Numbered from the stretch's first letter, positions 12,692 to 25,154 are shown. The stretch is DNA of 64,000 nt from Ridgeia piscesae (GCA_025642075.2 JAODUO010001095.1:124001-188000); one strand, 5' to 3'. Program-made: numbers and translations. Notes: a model not told the origin generated them from the letters alone.

Positions 12692-15600
12692 GGCACAGGA
12701 TCATTTGCTAGGCGGTAGGCACCAGACTATGTCATTTAATAAACGGCGCTAAGGGCGAAAGACACGTGAACAATTTACATCAAAAATGAATCCGTCTCTC
12801 CACATTCCCACGGTCCTTTGTGGAGGGGTCTTTTCAAAATGTTAAATAGGATGCTCTTATGAAAAGTCTATAGTTGGCACACAACATTGAAAAGGCACAC
12901 ACAAATGACACAGTATTGAACTATACTTATCTTGACCTACAAACTAAGACAATCATGCAGAGCAAATAAACTGCCAATTTAAGCTGATGCATGTTTGGTT
13001 GTTGTGGATGATATCAAATGTTTATGGCATCATTTCTCTTTTGTCTTTTAAGTGCTTTACAAAATATTTATTGTTTTTATTGAGAATTTATATTGTCTAA
13101 TAAAAGTTATAATGATACAGTAGTAGAGGCACTTGTATATTACCTATGTGGAAAGGGGCCATTTAATGTATTATTTGTGATAGCCTCCCTCTTTGAGTTG
13201 GCAACAGGCACAGAGTCTGTCTTTAGTCTATGGTATAAAAGGTTCAGTACAATTCAATAGCTGCCTGCCCAAGTCCTTGGTGGGTGACGTCTATTCCTGG
13301 CACGGTGCCTGTCATACTCCATTGATAACCAACTTCCTGTGTAACATATAAGATACGTGATCTTGTGATCTTTCTGATCACACATCTCGTGATCCTTTGA
13401 GGAGTAACAGAACAATCACCAGATGTGTAGTCTAATGAAATATATTGATGTGCAAGTTATTTTTTATTTATATAAAATATAAATTACTACGCAGTATCAT
13501 AAAAAGGATTACAAAAATAATGTAAAATAAAGTGAATAGTGACTCAACACAAATAAGGCGTTAACTCTATGGATAAATAAAGCTAAAGGGTATCTTTAGC
13601 TTTGACATCCAAACTTGGACATCATTGACCACTGGACACCGCCATGTTATGCTCAAGGGGTTTAGAATACATCAAAAGGTGAAATAGAAGCAAAACAGCT
13701 GAATTAGGAATGACATCACACTTGATCATGTACTTGCGTGACTGCGAACTTCAAATGTGATTTTCTCAGTTTGAAGCTTTCTACCCTGGGCATGTTCAGT
13801 GTCGAATAACTTTGGCTGTGCATGAGCTAGCTCCATTTGCAACGTTGGAAAGCTTAATATATATCCTTTCTAATGATAGTACTAACTCATTTTTTTTGGA
13901 CATGTGACTCATTTCGTTAGAACAGGTCACGTATGGTAAGCATTATATAGATCAACAAATGATTTGTATATGTATTATGCATAGGAAATAATAATGTTAA
14001 ATTATATTACAACAATTTGAAACCAATGAAAGAATTTCTAATGCCACACTAGTCGGTCCTCATTAATATTCCTGAAGATATTCATGGACTAATGTTGCAC
14101 AAATTCCTACACGCTCCATTGGCGAAACGGATTTATTTCCTACCAAACTTAAATAAACAAAGCTACGCATACATACCTTGAATTACTTTTGGAAAATTGG
14201 AATCGGTAAGTAAATTGTCAAACTCAGAGGAATTCCCAGTTCTGAATACCAATTCAGTACTCAGTGGTCAATGATATCCATGTTTGAACAATTATCTATA
14301 ATAATCCATGCTCCGTGCTCATCAAATAATGGTCAAATATCTTCTAAATGGTATTGTCTTATGTTTGAGCAATACTTTTTCAAGCGTTTCAGCCCCCATT
14401 TAAAGTTATTAAATTCAAATCTGTCATATGTTACACAGCTAAAATGTCCTCTTAATACATGGCTATATATCCCTTCATTCACTACGTCTTAGGCCTGGGT
14501 GTGAAGTCATGTTACAATTTCCAGAGTTCCATTGGTGACAAGTTAAAAGCGTCTCATAAGTGTATGTGGCTAGAGATTGTTGGGGAAATTGGGTTGTGTG
14601 GTTGGCGTAGGCAGACAGTGATTCACCCCAACACAAGCAGTGCTACCTTCTGCTGTCACAGTCACATGTACAGTTGCCAAGTAACGATGGGTGGTGGGCA
14701 TATAGCTTATTTTATACATACACTGGTTGTGTTTTATGTGACATATTATCAACTAAGGATGTCTCTACATTGCAGTTTGATTATCCGGGAAGAATGCCCC
14801 TACCCCAAACATGTTACAACCCACTCTGTGTTGCCATCATTTTGTATGTTGCTTTGCTTATTGTATTGCCTGTGTCAGTATCCATAGACAAGGACTTCAT
14901 TAGCATGCGAGAAGGTGTCAATGCTGCATCATACACTGAAAAACCATACTCTTCTGTAGCATGTGCCCAAATCCTGCATACAAAATAGCGTGTTTATCTG
15001 AGAGAAAGTAGGCCATATCTATCTGGCTTAACCGCAAAAGCATGGCAAAGAATTAAATTGTTTAATGTTGTTTATAGGGTGTGTAGTGCACCTGTTGTCC
15101 ACTAGAGCCCATCAGGCTACTGACCCTCAAGAATTAGCCAAGAAAAGTCTCCCAAGATAAAAAAATTGACAAGTTCAGTTCACACATTGAGACATTATTC
15201 AGCAGATTGCATGTGCAATCTTGTCAGTAAAATGGACAAGTAGGTCATGACATAAAACAAATTGTAAAGTGTTAATTGTTTTTCTTGTACAAAGCTCCAG
15301 ACAACATTAACATGGTAGCCTGTGGAGCAAAGAAATAATCATATTATATTACTGCAATATTGTCTTACTGTTCCTGTATTAGATACATATTCATGGCAAC
15401 ATTGAATGAAACCTATCCAGCTGTTTTACATACTGCTGCATTGTAACAAAGTAACAAAATGAAGATCTATGGTTGGAAATGAAAAGGAAATAACATGAGA
15501 AATTGAGCCAGTGAAACTCTGTGATGTTGTTAATGGGGGGGGGGGGGGTAAGTGGTCAGGGTTAATGGGTGAGACTAATCACCTTATACCCCTTTTCACC

Positions 15601-16354
15601 ACAGCCACTGTAGGTCTTGCACTGGGCAACTAATAGGGCAATTACAACAAAGGCTATTATTACCAATTTACCATGTATGGAGAGCATAACCATTCATCAC
15701 ACCAGTTGACATTTACACATCAAACTTGTCTTTCATCCCTCTGGCCTTCTTAGTACCCAGTGTTTCCTACAGTTAAGCTAATGTCTAATGTTGTTTACTG
15801 GAGCTCTTAAATTCCCACGAAACCTCTTTACTGTATTGCTTAGAGAATAAATTTTCAGTCATTAGGATTTCTATATTGTTGATATAGTTATGGAACATGT
15901 ATTGCTTACTGAATTTGCCAGTACCACTGATATAATTTGTGTCATTGAATTCCAAAACTGTGCTGTATTAATGGTAGTGGTGGACTATAAAAATCATAAA
16001 TGAACAAAACAAAATATTTTATATAATCTAGTCTATAAATTAAAATCAAAACAATTAATGTTTAATATATGCAGTGGTTACCTAATGTCTTAATTTGTTT
16101 CTTCCAGTCTATATCAATAGAACTGTGAGTATGAAATGTTTCTCTCTGTTTTAGTTTGTTTCTCTATTTTGTGAAATAAGAAAATAGCCAGTTACTTTAC
16201 AATAACACTTACATTATGCAGAGTGCAGATAATTTCATGAGATTATAGGGACGAATTTAGAAAATGCAGGCGTGTAAATCAGTTAAAACTATTAGACAAA
16301 ATGATTTGAAATACCATTCTTCTTTCCATTCCCTTCTTTCTGTCCCACCTGCAG
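12692..16354. other. No gene seen
   Basis: Long unique AT-rich stretch with a G homopolymer near 15535-15548. A short perfect inverted repeat lies at 13579-13603 (AAAGCTAAAG, 5-nt loop, CTTTAGCTTT). Open frames at 14271-14988 have no recognisable domain. Confidence 0.4.
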
Positions 16355-16631
16355 CAGCTGTGAGAATTTCCCCCAAGAAGTGGATAGCTATCAGAAACAA
16401 TGCAAAACAAATGATCTACGAACACAAGCTTTGTGTAGCAATATGTGTGTGTTCCCTGGGCACAACTCTTGCTGTACTTATTCTACACACCATTGTAGTG
16501 GTCAACAATTACAGGCAGAGACTGTCCCTGAGATGGTTATCTCCAAACATGACCCCAGTGATCAGGTGACAATGCGAAGTTGTCCTAGTAGGTACCTACA
16601 GAGCACAAAAGACTGTGAGAGTATATTTGTG
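16355..16631 (+). CDS. Candidate Cys-rich exon, unknown protein
   Basis: A 277-nt block is open in one frame (92 full codons). It is preceded by a long pyrimidine tract ending CCCACCTGCAG and followed by a good donor GTAAGA, with an in-frame stop six bases later. The peptide is rich in cysteine: SSCENFPQEV, CSNMCVFPGHNSCC, HHCSG, then a C-terminal CPSR and DCESIF. Cysteine pairing of this type suggests an extracellular domain, but I do not recognise the family. No partner exons were identified. A competing frame over the same DNA encodes a hydrophobic segment (LCVAICVCSLGTTLAVLIL), so the reading frame is uncertain. It is not clearly part of the ELMOD gene downstream. Confidence 0.33.
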
Positions 16632-16920
16632 GTAAGATAAAGAAGCACCCAATGTAATTAATAACTCCACTGTCAGCAGTACTTATCTACACCTGTGTAG
16701 TTTATCAAGATCACATTACTGTTACTGATGACAATCAGTGAACACCAATGGTCCTAAGCTACAGCTAAACAATGTGTCTAATCTATCTATCAACTGTGTA
16801 ACAGTAACGCTTATCAGAGTCCTTGCCACCAATGGCACCTTAGAGACTGTGCTCTTTAATATCCAGTCTCCACTGAGGCATAACCTGGTGACCAGTGAAC
16901 TAGTGCTGGTCAGCTTGTCT
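16632..16920. other. No gene seen
   Basis: Short unique stretch. In one + frame a peptide containing ETVLFNIQSP is faintly like the start of a LINE endonuclease domain, but this is too weak to call. Confidence 0.3.
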
Positions 16921-19900
16921 TCCTTGAACCAGTGCCAGACAGCATGTGTTCCTTGAATCAGTGCCAGACAGCTTGTGTTCCTTGAACCAGTGCCAGACAG
17001 CTTGTGTTCCTTGAACCAGTGCCAGACAGCATGTGTTCCTTGAACCAGTGCCAGACAGCATGTGTTCCTTGAACCAGTGCCAGACAGCATGTGTTCCTTG
17101 AACCAGTGCCAGACAACATGTGTTCCTTGAACCAGTGCCAGACAGCTTGTGTTCCTTGAACCAGTGCCAGACAGCATGTGTTCTTGAACCAGTGCCAGAC
17201 AGCATGTGTTCTTGAACCAGTGCCAGACAGCATGTGTTCCTTGAACCAGTGCCAGACAGCATGTGTTCCTTGAACCAGTGCCAGACAGCATGTGTTCCTT
17301 GAACCAGTGCCAGACAGCATGTGTTCCTTGAACCAGTGCCAGACAGCATGTGTTCCTTGAACCAGTGCCAGACAGCATGTGTTCCTTGAACCAGTGCCAG
17401 ACAGCATGTGTTCCTTGAACCAGTGCCAGACACATGTGTTCCTTGAACCAGTGCCAGACAGCATGTGTTCCTTGAACCAGTGCCAGACAGCATGTGTTCC
17501 TTGAACCAGTGCCAGACAGCATGTGTTCCTTGAACCAGTGCCAGACAGCATGTGTTCCTTGAACCAGTGCCAGACAGCTTGTGTTCCTTGAACCAGTGCC
17601 AGACAGCTTGTGTTCCTTGAACCAGTGCCAGACAGCATGTGTTCCTTGAACCAGTGCCAGACAGCTTGTGTTCCTTGAACCAGTGCCAGACGCATGTGTC
17701 TTGAACCAGTGCACACATGTGTTCCTTGAACCAGTGCCAGACAGCATGTGTTCCTTGAACCAGTGCCAGACAGCATGTGTTCCTTGAACCAGTGCCAGAC
17801 AGCATGTGTTCCTTGAACCAGTGCCAGACAGCATGTGTTCCTTGAACCAGTGCCAGACAGCATGTGTTCCTTGAACCAGTGCCAGACAGCATGTGTTCCT
17901 TGAACCAGTGCCAGACAGCATGTGTTCCTTGAACCAGTGCCAGACAACATGTGTTCCTTGAACCAGTGCCAGACAGCATGTGTTCCTTGAACCAGTGCCA
18001 GACAGCATGTGTTCCTTGAACCAGTGCCAGACAGCATGTGTTCCTTGAACCAGTGCCAGACAGCTTGTGTTCCTTGAACCAGTGCCAGACAGCATGTGTT
18101 CCTTGAACCAGTGCCAGACAGCATGTGTTCCTTGAACCAGTGCCAGACAGCATGTGTTCCTTGAACCAGTGCCAGACAGCATGTGTTCCTTGAACCAGTG
18201 CCAGACAGCATGTGTTCCTTGAACCAGTGCCAGACAGCATGTGTTCCTTGAACCAGTGCCAGACAGCATGTGTTCCTTGAACCAGTGCCAGACAGCATGT
18301 GTTCCCTTTAACCAGTGCCAGACAACATGTGTTCCTTGAACCAATGCCAGACAGCATGTGTTCCTTGAACCAGTGCCAGACAGCATGTGTTCCTTGAACC
18401 AGTGCCAGACAGCATGTGTTCTTGAACCAGTGCCAGACAGCATGTGTTCCTTGAACCAGTGCCAGACAGCATGTGTTCTTGAACCAGTGCCAGACAGCAT
18501 GTGTTCTTGAACCAGTGCCAGACAGCATGTGTTCCTTGAACCAGTGCCAGACAGCATGTGTTCTTGAACCAGTGCCAGACAGCATGTGTTCTTGAACCAG
18601 TGCCAGACAGCATGTGTTCTTGAACCAGTGCCAGACAGCATGTGTTCTTGAACCAGTGCCAGACAGCATGTGTTCCTTGAACCAGTGCCAGACAGCATGT
18701 GTTCCTTGAACCAGTGCCAGACAGCATGTGTTCCTTGAACCAGTGCCAGACAGCATGTGTTCCTTGAACCAATGCCAGACAGCATGTGTTCCTTGAACCA
18801 TGCCAGACAACATGTGTTCCTTGAACCAGTGCCAGACAGCATGTGTTCCTTGAACCAATGCCAGACAGCATGTGTTCCTTGAACCAGTGCCAGACAGCAT
18901 GTGTTCCTTGAACCAGTGCCAGACAGCATGTGTTCCTTGAACCAGTGCCAGACAGCATGTGTTCCTTGAACCAGTGCCAGACAGCATGTGTTCCTTGAAC
19001 CAGTGCCAGACAGCATGTGTTCCTTGAACCAATGCCAGACAGCATGTGTTCCTTGAACCAGTGCCAGACAGCATGTGTTCCTTGAACCAATGCCAGACAG
19101 CATGTGTTCCTTGAACCAGTGCCAGACAGCATGTGTTCCTTGAACCAGTGCCAGACAGCATGTGTTCCTTGAACCAGTGCCAGACAGCATGTGTTCTTGA
19201 ACCAGTGCCAGACAGCATGTGTTCCTTGAACCAGTGCCAGACAGCATGTGTTCCTTGAACCAGTGCCAGACAACATGTGTTCCTTGAACCAGTGCCAGAC
19301 AGCATGTGTTCCTTGAACCAGTGCCAGACAGCATGTGTTCCTTGAACCAATGCCAGACAACATGTGTTCTTGAACCAGTGCCAGACAACATTTGTTCTTT
19401 GAACCAATGCCAGACAGCATGTGTTCCTTGAACCAATGCCAGACAGCATGTGTTCCTTGAACCAATGCCAGACAGCATGTGTTCCTTGAACCAGTGCCAG
19501 ACAGCATGTGTTCCTTGAACCAGTGCCAGACAGCATGTGTTCTTGAACCAGTGCCAGACAGCATGTGTTCCTTGAACCAGTGCCAGACAGCATGTGTTCC
19601 TTGAACCAATGCCAGACAGCATGTGTTCCTTGAACCAATGCCAGACAGCATGTGTTCCTTGAACCAGTGCCAGACAGCATGTGTTCCTTGAACCAATGCC
19701 AGACAGCATGTGTTCCTTGAACCAATGCCAGACAGCATGTGTTCCTTGAACCAGTGCCAGACAGCATGTGTTCCTTGAACCAATGCCAGACAGCATGTGT
19801 TCCTTGAACCAGTGCCAGACAGCATGTGTTCCTTGAACCAGTGCCAGACAGCTTGTGTTCCTTGAACCAGTGCCAGACAGCATGTGTTCTTGAACCAGTG

Positions 19901-20577
19901 CCAGACAGCATGTGTTCCTTGAACCAGTGCCAGACAGCATGTGTTCTTGAATCAGTGCCAGACAACATGTGTTCCTTGAATCAGTGCCAGACAGCATGTG
20001 TTCCTTGAACCAGTGCCAGACAGCATGTGTTCCTTGAACCAATGCCAGACAACATGTGTTCTTGAACCAGTGCCAGACAACATTTGTTCCTTGAACCAAT
20101 GCCAGACAGCATGTGTTCCTTGAACCAATGCCAGACAACATGTGTTCCTTGAACCAGTGCCAGACAGCATGTGTTCCTTGAACCAGTGCCAGACAGCATG
20201 TGTTCCTTGAACCAGTGCCAGACAGCACGTGTTCCTTGAACCAGTGCCAGACAGCATGTGTTCCTTGAACCAGTGCCAGACAGCATGTGTTCCTTGAACT
20301 AGTGCCAGACAGCTTGTGTTCCTTGAACTAGTGCCAGACAGCTTGTGTTCCTTGAACTAGTGCCAGACAGCTTGTGTTCCTTGAACTAGTGCCAGAACAT
20401 TGTTCCTGAACATCCAGACAGTGTTCCATGAACTAGTGCCAGACAGCTTGTGTTCCTTGAACTAGTGCCAGACAGCTTGTGTTCCATGAACTAGTGCCAG
20501 ACAGCTTGTGTTCCTTGAACTAGTGCCAGACAGCTTGTGTTCCATGAACTAGTGTCAGACAGCTTGTGTTCCTTGTT
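16921..20577. repeat. 29-bp minisatellite, about 125 copies
   Basis: The unit is CCTTGAACCAGTGCCAGACA followed by GCATGTGTT. Common variants are a 28-bp form lacking one C, CAATGCC for CAGTGCC, GCTTGTG for GCATGTG, and ACAACATG. Variants cluster by position (AATGCC copies at about 18770-20110; TAGTGCC plus GCTTGTG copies after 20296), which suggests local duplication rounds. The unit length is not divisible by 3, so the 1168-aa and similar - strand frames are artefacts. Confidence 0.97.
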
Positions 20578-20654
20578 TATAAAAGCAAGCACACAACTTG
20601 AAACAGTTGGTCCTACTTGTTCTTTGGGTACAGTTATAATGATATGTACATGCA

Positions 20655-20705
20655 CATGCACACACATACACACACAACACGCACGCACGCACGCACGCAC
20701 GCACT

Positions 20706-20741
<36 letters not shown>
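20655..20741. repeat. (AC)n / (ACGC)n microsatellite
   Basis: CACACA iterations enclose a CGCACGCACGCA block. Confidence 0.9.
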
Positions 20742-20744
<3 letters not shown>

Positions 20745-21600
20745 TTTACAGTTTTGCAGTAATTACCAGTGTCCAGTGGGGTGAAGCACTGGTTTATCAA
20801 ACATCTTAATGGGCTCTTGCTGAACATGGAGCTAGCTCTAATGAACAATCAATTGTGGATTGTTCTTCATCTGTGCTACTTCATCTTCAGAAGGTGGCAT
20901 ATGGAAGTTGTTGATGGTGATGATTGCAACTTGTTGATTGGGGGATGATGTGTTTATGTGTAGACACACATTGTTCCTTGAGAGACCAATTAAGGTGATT
21001 GTTGTTCCTGTGCAGGTCAAACGCTCCATTGACACAAGTCATGTTGTTTGTGTGTCACCACTGAAGCTACTCGGAGTTGTATCAGCACAGACAGGTTGTT
21101 CACTACTACACGTGACAGTACTTATTCTTATACACACTCGGCTGTATTTCTTTATTGGATGCAATTATTCATAAGTCATTTTGTATGACATGATTCTACT
21201 TGCTTCTTTGATGCACTTATTACAACACTTAGCTGTACTTATTTCTTGGATCCAGTTATTCTACAATACTTGGTTACACTTGTTCCTAAAATTGCAGTTA
21301 TTCACAAGTCACTTTGTATGACATCTGCTTCTACTTGCTTCTTAGATATACATGTGTTAGTAATTGCTTGGTTGCAGTTATTCACTACAACACCTGATTA
21401 TCCCACTAACCCCCTTGTCTCTAGCCCAGGTCCCAGTAGTCCCCCCTCACTTGAGAATTGAGTGCCTGTAGCCCCCAGCATTCAGTATGCTGTTAGTTTA
21501 ACTCTTTGTAAGGCAATTTAATCATTTAAAATTAAGTTCCATATGTGACTGTCACACATCAATTGTGTGGTGTAGAAAGCTCTGTTCTAAGAGGTAAAAT
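20742..21600. other. No gene seen
   Basis: Unique sequence with local similarity between about 21170 and 21380 (ATTCACAAGTCA-type motifs repeated). No coding block was supported. The missing 5' exon(s) of the ELMOD gene were sought here and not found. Confidence 0.4.
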
Positions 21601-21629
21601 AAGTCCTACATAAACGTGTTTGAGGTGAG

Positions 21630-21771
21630 CAAAACGAAATTTGATACTCTTGCCAGCTTCAAACCCAGACTAAAGACACATTTCTTTTGTATTTCATATT
21701 AGTGTAATTCGACATGAACATTAATTTGTTGCTAAATTGTTTATTTATTAATAATTATTATCAATACATAT

Positions 21772-21806
<35 letters not shown>
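21630..21806 (+). mobile_element. LINE 3' end relic with (TTTA)n
   Basis: The + strand frame reads FDTLASFKPRLKTHFF, the pattern that closes the ORF2 of many CR1/L2/Jockey-type LINEs (SLxSFKxxLKTxLF). An AT-rich segment and a TTTA tetranucleotide run (about 21768-21805) follow. Only the last ~25 codons are recognisable. Confidence 0.5.
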
Positions 21807-21808
<2 letters not shown>

Positions 21809-22464
21809 TGAGTGTTATGCAATTCTTTTAATTGTATTTTTTTCTTCAAATAAGTGTCCTGACCCAGGTATAAGCTTTTGAAAGTCAACTGCCTTCATTA
21901 TTAAGTGAACAACCTATTGATTGTGATTCAATTTTTTAACGCTTTCCCTTCAATGTCAGACATCCCTTGAATGTGCATTAGATGTGTGACTGTTTTCTTA
22001 TTTAAAATCAAGTACTAAAGATTAAAGTGGGTCAGAACCCTGAATGGAACAACCAGGTAGTGTTGGTAAAACGATAAATAGTGCCACTAGCAGCACCCCA
22101 GGGGCAACTAGGATGGGGGTTAACCGTACTACACTGATTATACGGTATTACCTGTTCCTTGCATGTAGTTATTCAGTACAATGCCTATTTCAATAGTTTC
22201 TATTTGCTCTTAGGATGCAGTCATTTATTGTTACCTCTGTTCCTACTGGTATTTATTCATTGAGTTTTTGTCTTTAAATGAGTTTGTCTTAAAGCTTATA
22301 AGGCACCAACAGCTGTCTGCTTATATTACAGTAACTGTTGTTGCCTAGTTCTAGAAGCAGTAGTATATTCATGTGACATCCAATGTGTCATGTTGATTCG
22401 TCCAGTTCTTGCTGTTTCAGATACTTTTATAATTGTGTCATCCCAAACCATTTTCTCTGTGCAG
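21807..22464. other. Intergenic or intronic, no exon seen
   Basis: AT-rich sequence leading to the acceptor of the first recognised ELMOD exon. No N-terminal exon (expected to encode a hydrophobic start and a CELQR-like motif) was found. Confidence 0.4.
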
Positions 22465-22591
22465 AATCCTCACTGAAACATTCCAAGATCCCTGCACTGA
22501 AGCGCCTCCTGGTGGATGACAATATCAACATAGATGAAGCAGTTGTTCATGTAATGCGCTTGAAGACTATCAACCCAGATGTACATCCACG
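22465..22591 (+). CDS. ELMOD2: ELMOD1/2-like protein, exon a (N-terminal helical region)
   Basis: The exon lies between CTGTGCAG and GTGAGT. Its first two bases complete a codon from an upstream exon, probably Glu. The peptide continues SSLKHSKIPALKRLL, then AVVHVMRLKTINPDVHP, matching vertebrate ELMOD1/ELMOD2 just before the ELMO domain (IE-SL, then ELKKINPDV in ELMOD1). Family members are GTPase-activating proteins for Arl2 and some Arf proteins. The exon ends after the second base of an Arg codon that is completed by exon 24898. Roughly 45 N-terminal residues must lie upstream and were not found. The symbol is by family resemblance: an invertebrate gene may be a co-orthologue of ELMOD1 and ELMOD2. 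Confidence 0.9.
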
Positions 22592-22977
22592 GTGAGTTTT
22601 CAAACCTTTCTTGTATACTTTGTGTGCATGTACATGCCTGCATGTGTGTTTTAGTTTGTGCTCACCATGTGTTTATGTGGATTGCGAAGAGAAAGAGTGA
22701 ATTGCGAAGTTTTTCTCTAGCTACACTGAATGGTAGCATTTTTAAATGTTTTATGTGTCACCTTTTTGCCATAAATTTCGCTGTTTAGCGAATATATGTC
22801 CAAATAAAATCACACAGATGTTCGCAAACACTGCCTACCTATTACCTGCCATTGATGCTCAGAACGCTAGTGCCAAAGTGATTACGATGAGGGAAATTGT
22901 CAGAGGTGGCTGTTTGCTGCCCACACTAATCTGTGTAAATAAACATTGATGCACTAGAAGTATAACTTCTTGTATAC
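22592..22977. other. ELMOD intron, unique part
   Basis: Begins with donor GTGAGT. Intronic sequence with no other feature seen. Confidence 0.6.
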
Positions 22978-23204
22978 TCTGCTCATGTATACTCTGCTCA
23001 TGTAAACTCTGCTCATGTATACTCTGCTCATGTATACTCTGCTCATGTATACTCTGCTCATGTATACGCTGCTCATGTATACTCTGCTCATGTATACTCT
23101 GCTCATGTATACGCTGCTCATGTATACTCTGCTCATGTATACTCTGCTCATGTATACTCTGCTCATGTATACGCTGCTTATGTATATTCTGCTCATGTAT
23201 TTCA
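22978..23204. repeat. 15-bp minisatellite, about 15 copies
   Basis: The unit is TGTATACTCTGCTCA with TATACGC and TAAACTC variants, within the first seen ELMOD intron. It is not at a splice junction. The unit is divisible by 3, so frames stay open on both strands. Confidence 0.95.
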
Positions 23205-23794
23205 GCTGATTAAGATTCACTTTTATTTCAGTATTGAATCGATTGCAAACCCAGATTTCACACATTTTGTTCAGAGCGTCTTTTGATATAGACTTTGTTA
23301 CAACAGCTGGGAGATGTGATTCTGTATAAATAAACATGTTTAAAAGTTGTTAATCAGACAAGTTCCTGAATGTCATAATGTTCACACTGATTTACAATGC
23401 TGGGTGAAAAACGAAATGCTCAGATTTACATATTAACATTGCCATCATTCAGTCCATAGATGATGGACAGCAAAAGTCTGCAGTGGCAAAAGAAAACAGG
23501 ATCACTCCTATTATACCATGTTATAATTCTTTATTTTCCACATAAGAATAAGAATATTTTGTAATTGTTTCATGTTTTATGTGTCATCTTAATAAATGTC
23601 ACACAACAAATTATTTTGCATTTAACCTGGTGAATAGCATAAAGACTGTCACTTGGAGCACTGTCACCTAGCAGTTAGTCATATACAAATTCACGGTTGT
23701 AACGAACTCCTTAGATACGCACAGAGTAGTTCATTATAAGGATTTTATGCTGTATATGTTATGGTACCGGTTCAATTGGATGTTACATATGTTG

Positions 23795-24914
23795 TTACAG
23801 GTTCATTAAAATGTGGTTTTGTGGGTTCAGTGAGACGTTACTCATGTTACAGGTTCAGTTAGATGCTACTCATGTTGTTATAGGTTCAATGATGTTAACT
23901 TGTTACAGGTTCAATGAGACGTTACTCATGTTGTTACAGGTTCAATGAGACGTTAATCTTGTTGTTACAGACTCAATGAGATGTTACTCATGTTGATACA
24001 GGTTCTGTGAGACATTACTCATGTTGTTACAGGTTCAGTGAGACGTTACTCATGTTGTTACAGATTCAATGAGATGTTACTCATGTTGCTACAGGTTCTG
24101 TGAGACATTATTCATGTTGTTGCAGGTTCAGTGAGATATTACTCATGTTGTTACAGGTTCAATGAGACGTTACTCTTGTTACAGATTCAATGAGATGTTA
24201 CTCATGTTGCTACAGATTCAATGAGATGTTACTCATGTTGCTACAGGTTCTGGGAGCCATTACTCATGTTGTTATAGGTTCAGTGAGACGTTACTCATGT
24301 TGTTACAGGTTCAATGAGACGTTACTCTTGTTGTTACAGATTCAATGAGATGTTACTCTTGTTGTTATAGGTTCAGTGAGACGTTACTCATGTTGTTATA
24401 GGTTCAATGAGATGTTAATCTTGTTGTTACAGATTCAATGAGACGTTACTCTTGTTGTTACAGGTTCTGTGAGCCATTACTCTTGTTGTTATAGGTTCAG
24501 TGAGACGTTACTCATGTTGTTATAGGTTCAATGAGATGTTAATCTTGTTGTTACAGATTCAATGAGACGTTACTCTTGTTGTTACAGGTTCTGTGAGCCA
24601 TTACTCTTGTTGTTATAGGTTCAGTGAGACGTTACTCATGTTGTTATAGGTTCAATGAGATGTTAATCTTGTTGTTACAGATTCAATGAGATGTTACTCT
24701 TGTTGTTACAGGTTCTGTGAGCCATTACTCATGTTGTTATAGGTTCAGTGAGACGTTACTCATGTTGTTACAGGTTCAATGAGACGTTACTCTTGTTGTT
24801 ACAGATTCAGTGAGAGATTACTCATGTTGCTACAGGTTCTGTGAGACATTACTCATGTTGTTATAGGTTCAGTGAGACATTACTCATGTTGTTACAGGTT
24901 CAATGAGACGTTAC
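23795..24914 (+). repeat. 31-bp minisatellite built from an ELMOD 3' splice junction, about 36 copies
   Basis: Typical units read TGTTGTTACAG/GTTCAATGAGACGTTACTC, where the slash marks the junction used at 24897/24898. The last unit is the real boundary: intron TGTTGTTACAG, then exon GTTCAATGAGACGTTAC, before the exon continues GTGTGTGCCTC. Variants include GATTC, GGTTCTGTGAGCC, TATAG for ACAG, and AATCTTG. Each copy therefore carries an AG/GT junction and about 17 exon-like bases. The array fills most of the distal half of the intron. Confidence 0.95.
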
Positions 24915-25027
24915 GTGTGTGCCTCAGTCAGATTGTTGGCTACAGGCAGCTGCAGGCAGAGGTGGAGAGTGTCAGGAAAGTCCAGTACAGCTCTGACAAT
25001 CTAGATCATGAGGCCCTTCTTATGCAG
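24898..25027 (+). CDS. ELMOD2: ELMOD1/2-like protein, exon b
   Basis: The acceptor is GTTGTTACAG and the donor GTCAGC. After completing the Arg codon from exon a, the peptide is FNETLRVCLSQIVGYRQLQ, then VESVRKVQYSSDNLDHEALL. This matches the start of the ELMO domain region of vertebrate ELMOD1/2 (LLQIVGYRNL; YDSDNxxHEExLxKLW). It ends on a codon boundary, in phase with exon c. The first 17 bases are shared with every unit of the upstream array, so this is the innermost of dozens of acceptor-like copies. Using the neighbouring upstream copy would insert 31 nt, shift the frame and reach a stop within about a dozen codons. Confidence 0.93.
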
Positions 25028-25154
25028 GTCAGCACGAATATAACTTATCTTGCAACTAATTGTTCTCACATTTATGCAGTTATCTCGTGTCATTGCGGTT
25101 GTATTTCGATTATTTCATTTGATTTCTTTCTTAAAACAAAACGGTTTTCTATTC

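Noticed and set aside
14271..14988. Overlapping 73-142-aa ORFs
   Set aside because: No domain, no coding-like composition and no splice context; several frames overlap.
16264..16569. Single-pass membrane protein ORF (101 aa)
   Set aside because: The hydrophobic stretch is in a frame competing with the Cys-rich frame. It has no supported partner exons, and the part before 16355 runs through the polypyrimidine tract.
16722..20228. 1168-aa - strand ORF and several overlapping long ORFs
   Set aside because: They arise only because a 29-bp unit without stops cycles through all frames. Frames switch at every indel and no start, domain or conservation supports coding.
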